Position numbers and translations under genes: made by a program | Part shown: positions 57,220 to 64,000 of the stretch, in pieces | How positions within the stretch are numbered: the stretch's first letter is position 1 | Layout: every line of letters starts with the position of its first letter | The notes under the pieces: model-generated | What the model was told of the DNA's origin: nothing | The model's input: only the letters and a program-made list of their open reading frames with translations | Database searches by the model: none | Source: Peribacillus frigoritolerans | GTDB taxonomy: Bacteria > Bacillota > Bacilli > Bacillales > DSM-1321 | Direction: 5' to 3' | Assembly (NCBI GenBank): GCA_030562215.1 | Contig: JAUPFL010000001.1 | Span: 2,468,501-2,532,500 of the forward strand | DNA length: 64,000 bases

Positions 57220-57578
57220 TTGAGGTTCTTTCGGTTTTTATAGGAGGATTTTTTGGAGCGGCCTCTAGATATGTCTTGCAGATTATTTTTAATAGGCTAT
57301 TGCCATCTGTCTCGATACCCATTAGCATTTTACTGATTAACCTTATAGGTTCCTTTGGGCTGGGAATGGTGTTGCCACAGAAAGAAAGCTGGGCTTTATC
57401 TTTGCAGGTTTTTCTGACGATTGGTTTCCTGGGCGCTTTTACGACCTTTTCTACATTCAGTATGGAAACACTTGAACTTATTAGAAAACACCGTTATATA
57501 GATAGCCTTATCTATATAACGGTGTCTGTTTTAGGTTGCATCGGCACTTTCCTGTGTGGTTATTTAAGTATGGTATAA
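57216..57578 (+). CDS. crcB: Fluoride channel subunit CrcB/Fluc (second copy)
   Basis: An intact 120-residue partner subunit. GFFGAASRYVL, LLINLIGSFGLG and GAFTTFSTFSMET match the family. TTG 57216 overlaps the end of the first copy and has GAGAGGTGAG upstream. The 3' part carries a perfect 17-bp inverted repeat within the coding sequence (57488-57525). Confidence 0.92.
   Translation: MIEVLSVFIGGFFGAASRYVLQIIFNRLLPSVSIPISILLINLIGSFGLGMVLPQKESWALSLQVFLTIGFLGAFTTFSTFSMETLELIRKHRYIDSLIYITVSVLGCIGTFLCGYLSMV
57488..57525. repeat. Perfect 17-bp inverted repeat in crcB coding sequence
   Basis: ACACCGTTATATAGATA (57488-57504) and its exact reverse complement (57509-57525), loop GCCT. It encodes KHRYIDSLIYITVS with the frame intact. 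Confidence 0.9.
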
Positions 57579-57749
57579 CCTTTATGGCAATTACCATTGG
57601 TACTGGTAAAAAAAACCTGGTTTTCTCAGATATACTTCTAATGCTATAATTCATAGGAGTCGATTACAAATGATTCATGGCAACAAGTTGTTTTATCCGC
57701 ACAGGTTTTGTTAATAAGTCTGGCGGTTTTTCCCTGTGTTCTTTTTCTA

Positions 57750-58623
57750 TCATTTTTCGGCTTGGAATTCGTAAACAGTTAACTCCGGACGTGAAAGAAA
57801 ACGATATGGGAGACGGGTAGTGCCAAGTCCTCTATTAACATGTAACGTTAATGAATCGATTTCATATGTGCCTTCCCGGTACTTTTCAGCGTATGGAGGA
57901 GTTACTAGGGCACCGGCAAAGGGGATTTGTACTTGACCTCCATGACTGTGACCGCTTATTTGATACTGGATGTCATAAGTCCTTGATATGTCGGCAAGGT
58001 CAGGGGCATGCGAAAGCATAATGGTGAACACTTCTTCCGGGATGCCAGAAAGTGCTTTTTCAAAATCCGGTTTTCCAAGCATGGCATCATCAACACCGGC
58101 AATGACTATTTCTTCATCTGTTAATAAGGTAATTTTAGTGGAGGTATTTTTGCAACATGGTAAAATGGGATTTTTCCATGATATCGCTGTAAATTTCTGA
58201 GCCATATCCCCCATGATCATGGTTACCGTAGATGCTGAATTTTCCAAGCGGCGCTTTGAGCTGTTTCAAAACGAGAGGGATTTCCTGGTGAGCCTTGTAT
58301 TTATTAGGCTGGTCCATCAAATCTCCGGTAAATAAAATAACATCAGGGTCCAGTTCGTTTATCTTATTGACAATTGCTTGTAAATCTTTAAGCTGAAATT
58401 GAAAGCCTAAATGCGTATCACTGAATTGGGCCATTTTCATGCCATGAAAACCTTTTGGGATAAGCGGGTGACTGATAATTTTATGCTTGATTTCTAACCA
58501 TTTTGGCTCCAAATTGTGGGCATAATAGCTTCCGCCGATACCTAAACCGGTTAAGGTAGCCAAAGTGCCAAGACTTTTCTTTAAGAATGTTCTTCTGGAT
58601 ATGGGTTTATTCAAATTAATCAA
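57750..58623 (-). CDS. ykuE: Tat-exported metallophosphoesterase YkuE, one frameshift
   Basis: About 290 residues after repair. The N-terminus has the twin-arginine motif SRRTFLKKS and a hydrophobic stretch. Metal-binding motifs are FSDTHLG, FTGDLMD, GNHDHGG and GHSHGGQ, as in the calcineurin-like superfamily. The frame slips in an A5 run near 58150 (one extra or two missing). B. subtilis YkuE is a known Tat substrate located at the cell wall. The start is uncertain: only a TTG at 58623 fits the signal peptide. Confidence 0.87.
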
Positions 58624-58774
58624 CCTATCTAATATAAAAATGTTACTTCCTCATACTAACAAACAATATACATAAAAAGAAGAAAATATCTTCTATAAGC
58701 CTATGAAAAACATGTAAACTGGGGTTTGATAAAACCGTATCCGGTTTGAAATTGAACATCTATACGGAGGTAAC

Positions 58775-60632
58775 ATGATGACCGAACCAATGTTTATTAC
58801 ACTGATTATACTTCTATGCGCGATTGCGCTTTTTATACAAGGAAAATTTCGAGCAGATTTAATTGCACTTAGTGCACTATCCATTCTGGGTTTACTGGGG
58901 ATTCTTACATTGGATGAGCTAGTGGCAGGTTTTGCGAATCAAGTGGTCATCATGCTGGCTGGACTATTTATCGTCGGTGCCGGCCTGTTAAATACAGGAA
59001 TCGTGGAAAAGGCAGGAAATAAGTTATTGGGTTTATGTGGGGGCAGTGAATGGAAATCGCTGCTTATCGTCATGCTGACAGCAGGAATATTAAGTGCTTT
59101 TTTAAGCGGGGCAGGAATTGTTTCCATACTGCTTCCGCTCGTTATGAGCATGGCGTTACAACAAAAAACAAGTCCGACAAGGTATTTATTGCCCCTTGCC
59201 TATGCAAGCAGTATTGGAGGGCTATTAACACTGACAGGTACTCCCTCCAATATGATCGTTGCTGATGTATTACGGCAAAACGGAATAGGGACTTTAGCAT
59301 TTTTTGACTTTACACCTGTGGGCTTAATCGCCTTTGCGGCAGGGTTATTCTTCATGCTGACACTCGGACGCCTGTTGCTTCCCGAAAAGACCATTGCCGC
59401 GAACAATAGTGTCAAGGGACTGTCGGCAGGGAGCTTGCCGGCATGTACAAAGTATATGATCGATTGCATTATCTGCATATACCCGCTACTTCCGATATTG
59501 TTGGGGAAAGGCTGTCGGACCTCCAGCTTCCTATTCAGTATGAATTGACTTTGATTGAAATCCAGCGGAAGGCAAAGGATAAGCAATTGCCGCTGTTGCA
59601 AAGGCAGCAGACGATTTCAGCCAGGGCGGATGAGGTTCTTCACCCTGAAGATATCATTTTGGTGTTTGGAGAAGAAGAAGCAGTTGAGAGATTGGCACTT
59701 AACTATGAACTGGAATTTAAACATTTCAATACCGAACAAATAAAGAAACATTTTCTTAGCAGTAGATTTGGATTGACGGAAATATTGATCGTCCCGAACT
59801 CGGATTATGAAAATCAAACCTTGATAGATGTCCATTTTCGTGAGAAATACCAATGTAATGTGCTGGCAATCAATCGGAATGGGGAATATATTCAAGCGGA
59901 TGTCGGAACGGAACGCCTGAAACCGGGGGATGCAATCCTGATACATGGAGAATGGGAAAACATTGAAAGGATTTCCTCGGATTTACAGGATGTCATCGTT
60001 ATTGGGAGTACATCGGAAGATGGCTCTCCGGTGAACTCAAGGGCAAAGCATGGATTGCCTTGGGAATCACTGCTTTGATGGTCATTCTTTTATCGATGGA
60101 GTCTGTCCCTGCTGTACTGTCGGTGCTGACGGCAGCATTGTTGATGGTGATTACCGGCTGTGTCCGTTCGATGGAGGATGCTTACCAAAAGATTAACTGG
60201 GAACCTGTTCTATTGATTGCCGCCATGTTCGGAATAACGGCTGCATTGGATAATACGGGTGGAGTGAGAATGATAAGTGATTGGCTGGCCGTTTTATTCA
60301 GTAATATCGGGGCACACGGCATTTTAGCGGTCTTTTACCTCCTGACACTGATCCTGAGCCAATTCATCCCGTATGGAGCCGCGACGGTTATTATGACGCC
60401 TATTGCCCTGACATCTGCCGTTAATCAAGGAATCGATCCACTTCCTGTATTTCTATGCCTTGCCGTTGCTGGCAGTTTGGCGTTATCCACTCCAAGGGTT
60501 GCCACTACCAACGCGCTTGTCATGACGGCAGGTGATTACAAGCATAAAGATTTTATCATGATCGGGATATCCATACAGATCTTCATTGGGGTTATCATGG
60601 TGATCACGATACCATGGTTCTTCCCTTTTTGA
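58775..60632 (+). CDS. SLC13-family permease with RCK_C domains, two frameshifts
   Basis: About 619 residues after repair. The N-terminal half has TM segments with SGAGIVSILLPLV and GGLLTLTGTPSNMIVADVL, the DASS/SLC13 substrate motif. A central soluble part has two TrkA_C/RCK_C-like modules (around SARADEVLHPEDIILVFG and AINRNGEYIQADVGTERLKPGD). The C-terminal membrane half includes FIPYGAATVIMTPIAL. Breaks: G3 for G4 near 59432, A3 for A4 near 60046. GGAGG precedes tandem ATGs. A sodium-coupled anion transporter is likely; the substrate is unknown. Confidence 0.85.
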
Positions 60633-60640
60633 TAAGACAT

Positions 60641-60672
60641 AAGGCATTGTCCATTTATGGGCAATGCCTTTT
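60641..60672 (+). terminator. Intrinsic terminator of the SLC13 gene
   Basis: AAGGCATTG pairs with CAATGCCTT, followed by TT. Confidence 0.75.
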
Positions 60673-60758
60673 CAGTGTGCTTCTTTCCAATTGGATAGGA
60701 TGAATGGGGAATTTTAATGTACTGAAAAAGAGTTATGCAGTAGGAATAAAAATTATTT

Positions 60759-60788
60759 ATTATCAATGCAAGAAACTAATGGTATAAT
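60759..60788 (+). promoter_or_regulatory. Possible promoter of ykuI
   Basis: TTATCA (60759-60764), 18 bases, TATAAT (60783-60788), 43 bases before the ATG. The -35 is weak. Confidence 0.5.
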
Positions 60789-60830
60789 TTTGGCATATTG
60801 GTGTTTTCGTAATTAGGGGGAAGATGCATC

Positions 60831-62037
60831 ATGGATACAGAAAAGATATTGAAGAATTTAGACAGGGTGACACCATTCTTTCAACCGATTTTCAGTGCAG
60901 ATCAACATCAGGTAATCGGATATGAAATTTTAGGGCGCTATGAGGAACAATCTGAATATAAAAGCCTTGGCCCATTTTTTCACGATTCTGCGGTGCCGGA
61001 AGAGTATAGGGTGGAAGTGGATAATTACGTACTTGAAATTGCCTTGGAGAGAATAAAAGACTATGGTGAAGATTTTCTTATCTTTATCAACAGAGATCCT
61101 AATTTGCTTATGCTGGATCATGGCGAAGAATTCATGGAGATTTTACATCGTCATTTTCAACCGGAGGAAATGCACCGGATCGTGTTGGAATTATCAGACA
61201 CGATCAGTCCGGAAAACTTAGATCCTCTGCAGCATGTGCTTGCTTACTTTAAAACATATGGGATTAAGATAGCTTTAGATCATTTAGGACAAGATACGCA
61301 ATTGGACCGAATCGCGCAGATTTCTCCGAATATTTTAAAAGTTAACCTGGATCAGCTTCGCATCTCAGGCGGAGATGCCTATCAGGTCATCCTGTTTTCT
61401 TTAAGCATGCTAGCACGTAAAATCGGGGCCAACTTACTATTTGAAAACATTGAGTCCGAATACCAGCTTCGCTTTGCATGGAAGAATGGGGGACGATATT
61501 ATCAAGGGTATTTTTTGGCGAAACCGGAAGGCGAATTCATTAATAAAGATTTACTTCGTGAAAAATTCCATCAAGAATGCCAGTCCTTCATTTCTTTAGA
61601 GACCAAGAAGCTTGAAGCCGTTTATCAAAAGACTTTGCAATTCAACGAGAATATGCAAAATTTCTTAAAACAGCAAAAAGCGTGCCGGCTCCCATGAAGA
61701 GTTTCTCGGTGTTTTGGCGAAAAAATTGGATTCCGTATGTTTTCGTCTTTATATTTGTGATGAAGAGGGGTATCAAAAATCCCCCAATATCCTCCATAAG
61801 GACGGGCAATGGTTAGTCCAACCCAGTTATATGAATAAAAATTGGAGCTGGAGACCTTATTTCCTCGAAAATATCGTAAAGATGCGAAATGAGAAAAAAG
61901 GAATACTATCCGATTTATACAGTGATATCGAAACGGGGGAAACCATTCGGACCTTTTCATATCCACTGAATAATAAGGAATACATTTTCTGTGATCTTTC
62001 TTATAGTTATTTATATGAAAATGAAGCACTATTATAA
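60831..62037 (+). CDS. ykuI: EAL-domain protein YkuI, frameshifted
   Basis: About 402 residues after repair. The N-terminal EAL domain (1-245) carries EILGR in place of EAL, ELSDTI and ALDHLG in place of the usual DD motif, then LKVNLDQ and YQGYFLAKP. The C-terminal YkuI_C domain (PAS-like) includes KKLDSVCFRLYICDEEGYQ. One A and one C appear lost around 61668-61697, between the domains. B. subtilis YkuI binds c-di-GMP but has little or no phosphodiesterase activity, consistent with the altered motifs. Confidence 0.88.
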
Positions 62038-62111
62038 AAAACGATTCATGAATATTATCGCTTTAAATGTGTAACGATAAGCAGAAATGATGCGCTTGGA
62101 GGAGACATATT

Positions 62112-62365
62112 TTGAGCACGTACATCTGGATTCTAATCATAATCGTTACAGTCATGGCGTTATATCTGCTCTTTTATACTTATTCTGTAGCAAGGGCACA
62201 GAAAGTGAAAGTCAGATATGATTCGACTATCGATGATTCAGTTAAGGAACACCCTTATTTAAAGAACCCGATATTCGTTTCTCTTTTTATTGGTACGATT
62301 TTGGTTGCCGGTTTTTTTTTACTATGCTTTTCGATAATTGTAAGAAGAAGATTTCAATATCATGA
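62112..62365 (+). CDS. Small two-helix membrane protein, one frameshift
   Basis: TTG 62112 follows GGAGGAGA at 7 bases. An N-terminal membrane helix (WILIIIVTVMALYLLFYTY) and a second one (IFVSLFIGTILVAGFF) flank a charged loop. A T8 run at 62312 needs one more T. The restored frame ends at TGA 62363-62365, exactly within the terminator stem, as compact Bacillus genes often do. About 84 residues, family unknown. Confidence 0.65.
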
Positions 62366-62379
62366 AATCTTCTTTTTTA
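62346..62379 (+). terminator. Intrinsic terminator
   Basis: A perfect AGAAGATTTCA / TGAAATCTTCT stem followed by TTTTTA. Confidence 0.85.
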
Positions 62380-62519
62380 TTGTGAAGGATGGGCAATGGT
62401 TTCAAGGTCTAACGGAGAATGTGATTTTGTAGTTTGGCTTTGATTCTTGACGGGTATTGAAAGACATAGGCAAAAATCCGAATCAGTAGGAGAAATTCTA
62501 TAACTAGGAGATGATTGTA

Positions 62520-62999
62520 ATGTGTAAGTATTTAGTTGCATGTCTTGCCAGCGTCCTTTTATTTTTAAGTGGGGGGTTCACTGCTTCAGCGGAGGGCTTA
62601 CATAGAGAGGAAGTACTATCTTTAGTACAAGATGCCATGGAGAATCAAGGTTCTATCAGTGAGGAAGTACGTTCTAAGGAAGCTATTGAAGGAATGTTGG
62701 ATCAACATTTCACAGATGATTTCATCGAGAAGTTTGTCCAAGCGAATGTAGTGAAAGTCGATGGCGGTTATATCGCATTTGGTTCAGATTTCGCTCCTTA
62801 TTATATCCCTTTTTTCAGTTACGACAAGAATACTGAAATTGTATATGGGAAAAACGGTGATGTCATTTATGTTCAGGAAGAATTCCAGGACACTGGGGAC
62901 GGACCTGTATCGATGGGAAAACATGTTGAATCAGTTACTTTGAAAAAGGAAAATGGCGTTTGGAAGGTAATGGATGTAAAGTATGAAAAGGGAAAATGA
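62520..62999 (+). CDS. Secreted protein, possibly DUF3993
   Basis: An intact 159-residue protein with a Sec signal peptide (CKYLVACLASVLLFLSGGFTASAEG, shown here as two parts: a hydrophobic core at residues 4-18 and an ASA-type cleavage site near residue 24). AGGAG lies 9 bases before ATG 62520. The mature part is acidic, with EVLSLVQDAME and FTDDFIEKFVQANV. My memory places such proteins in DUF3993, but this is unconfirmed. The Cys at residue 2 is before the hydrophobic core and is not a lipobox. Confidence 0.72.
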   Translation: MCKYLVACLASVLLFLSGGFTASAEGLHREEVLSLVQDAMENQGSISEEVRSKEAIEGMLDQHFTDDFIEKFVQANVVKVDGGYIAFGSDFAPYYIPFFSYDKNTEIVYGKNGDVIYVQEEFQDTGDGPVSMGKHVESVTLKKENGVWKVMDVKYEKGK

Positions 63000-63053
63000 A
63001 ATGGAGATATTAAAGGAAAGTCCTTCAAAGTTAAAAAGTATTGGGCTGAAATG

Positions 63054-63093
63054 AAAAAGTCTAGAGGAGGCCACAGCCTTCTCTAGACTTTTT
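63054..63093. terminator. Bidirectional terminator
   Basis: AAAAAGTCTAGAG (63054-63066) pairs with CTCTAGACTTTTT (63081-63093), with an inner AGG/CCT pair. It lies between convergent genes. Confidence 0.9.
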
Positions 63094-63094
63094 A

Positions 63095-63328
63095 TTATAT
63101 ATTCAGTTCTTTTTTTATTTCTTCCAATTCAAAACCAATAATGGCTTTCCCGTCGATGACGACCGTTGGTGTGGAATAAGCCCCATATTTATTGGTTAGT
63201 TCTTTACGTGCATGCCCATCTGCTTTAATATCTTTTTCTTTGTATACTATATTATTATCATCAAAGAACATTTTCATGATTTTGCAGGGAGGGCAATCAG
63301 GTTGGGTATAAAGTGTAACGTCTTTCAT
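63095..63328 (-). CDS. Glutaredoxin-like protein (NrdH-type)
   Basis: An intact 77-residue thioredoxin-fold protein with active site CPPC (QPDCPPCKI, about residues 10-13) and the cis-Pro in YSTPTVVIDG. ATG 63328 follows GGAGG; an in-frame ATG upstream adds 19 residues without a ribosome site. It probably reduces disulfides or serves as an electron donor. No ribonucleotide reductase gene is nearby. Confidence 0.87.
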   Translation of the reverse strand: MKDVTLYTQPDCPPCKIMKMFFDDNNIVYKEKDIKADGHARKELTNKYGAYSTPTVVIDGKAIIGFELEEIKKELNI

Positions 63329-63419
63329 TTCATTCCTCCATATATGCTTTAGGTAAGGTTCACTTTTCATTATAGAGAATGCCAAGACATTTGAATAGGG
63401 ATAAACCTTAAGGATCGTT

Positions 63420-64000
63420 TTACCGATCTTTCTCCTGTTTTACAAGATAGTCTATCAATCCCATGGAACAAACGTTCAGGTCCATGGCAATAATATCAAA
63501 AACAGGATGATCAGCGGTAATTCCTTTTTCGCTTAAATGAACAGCGACTTCCGTGAAAATATTTTTACTGGTTGCTGCCACTTGATCCTCGAAGCTAGCA
63601 TATTCCCTATATGCCGATTTGGCAGTCTCCACAAATATAGGCAACCAGTAATGAAGTTGTTTATATACTTCCTTAGGATTTTCCGATACCCCGTAATGGC
63701 CGAAATATATACGTTCGACGCCGATGCTTTCATACAATTCCGCTGCAGCAAGCATCGCATCGGGATTAAATTGGTTTGGCGATGTTGAAGGTAAGTAAAA
63801 TTCCAAACCTTCTTCATCGAGTTCACGATAATAGATGCCTACGGTGTCACCTGAAAACATCCCTTTGGAAACCGAATCGTAAATGCTTAAATGATGGTTC
63901 GCGTGTCCTGGCGTATCATAAAAGGTCAACGTGGAAGTTTCACTTGTTTTTAGGGATTCCCTATCTTGTTTAATCAGCATTCTTTCAAATGGAATAGGTA
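63420..64000 (-). CDS. Metallo-beta-lactamase-fold hydrolase, N-terminus outside window
   Basis: The frame is open to the window edge, so the N-terminal part with the main HxHxDH site is missing. The visible part has DTPGHANHH, SGDTVGIYY and FGHYGVSEN, which supply the third His, bridging Asp and last His of the MBL fold. It then continues as a helical C-terminal region. Substrate unknown. The ATG at 63980 is internal (upstream in-frame residues PIPFER). Confidence 0.82.
   Translation of the reverse strand, partial: PIPFERMLIKQDRESLKTSETSTLTFYDTPGHANHHLSIYDSVSKGMFSGDTVGIYYRELDEEGLEFYLPSTSPNQFNPDAMLAAAELYESIGVERIYFGHYGVSENPKEVYKQLHYWLPIFVETAKSAYREYASFEDQVAATSKNIFTEVAVHLSEKGITADHPVFDIIAMDLNVCSMGLIDYLVKQEKDR

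Noticed and set aside
1-64000. tRNA, rRNA, CRISPR array, prophage or complete insertion sequence
   Set aside because: None recognised on either strand by eye; only the non-autonomous dispersed repeats look mobile.

Overview
The window is low-GC Gram-positive DNA from an endospore-forming Bacillaceae, most likely a Peribacillus (Bacillus simplex-group) chromosome. The evidence is an alpha/beta-type small acid-soluble spore protein, sporulation-type histidine kinases, a Spo0E-like phosphatase, SigI/RsgI, a yybP-ykoY riboswitch, and a gene order that follows the B. subtilis ykoY-to-ykuI arc: ykoY, sigI, rsgI, ssp, ktrD, kinE-like, ykrP-like, then kinD/mhqR, ykvI, ykvS, ptsHI, ykwC, patA, cheV, ykyB, ykuE, ykuI. 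The genus call and the synteny are recalled knowledge, not searched.

Layout. 1-9 kb: unknown partial gene, cold-shock protein, prfC, nhaC antiporter, FtsW/RodA-type SEDS protein, aldehyde dehydrogenase. 9-15.8 kb: Mn riboswitch with ykoY, sigI-rsgI, spore protein, ktrD, PAS kinase. 15.9-26.8 kb: one long co-directional acyl-CoA catabolic cluster with its own TetR regulator and two identical 16-bp palindromic operators. 26.8-34 kb: small spore-like genes, B12-binding radical SAM protein, acyltransferase, multi-PAS kinase, Spo0E-like protein. 34-49 kb: ZIP and MFS transporters, KinD-like kinase with divergent mhqR, M3 peptidase, YkvI, lipoprotein, YkvS, orphan sigma factor, thermonuclease lipoprotein, FetAB-type exporter, ptsHI. 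49-64 kb: atypical SDR, ykwC, patA, corA, cheV, ykyB, coat-like protein, crcB pair, ykuE, SLC13 permease, ykuI, small secreted and membrane proteins, glutaredoxin, partial metallo-hydrolase.

Two things dominate interpretation. First, about 30 genes are broken by roughly 50 one- or two-base indels, nearly all at homopolymers and nearly all contractions. They hit housekeeping genes such as ptsI. Adding one base restores family-typical proteins, so I treat them as sequencing or assembly error and give each gene its full span as a CDS with the breaks noted. Second, a dispersed palindromic repeat family occurs five times, and in three places it sits inside a transcription terminator with the terminator hairpin present on both sides.

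The most interesting biological candidate is the 15.9-26.8 kb cluster. It pairs an ACAD10/11- and LvaC-like acyl-CoA dehydrogenase with an aminoglycoside-phosphotransferase-fold kinase, an acyl-CoA ligase, two SDRs, beta-oxidation enzymes, a thioesterase and, unusually, a ComB-family phosphatase. This gene set suggests catabolism of 4-hydroxy (or similar) acids through a phosphorylated acyl-CoA in a Gram-positive bacterium.
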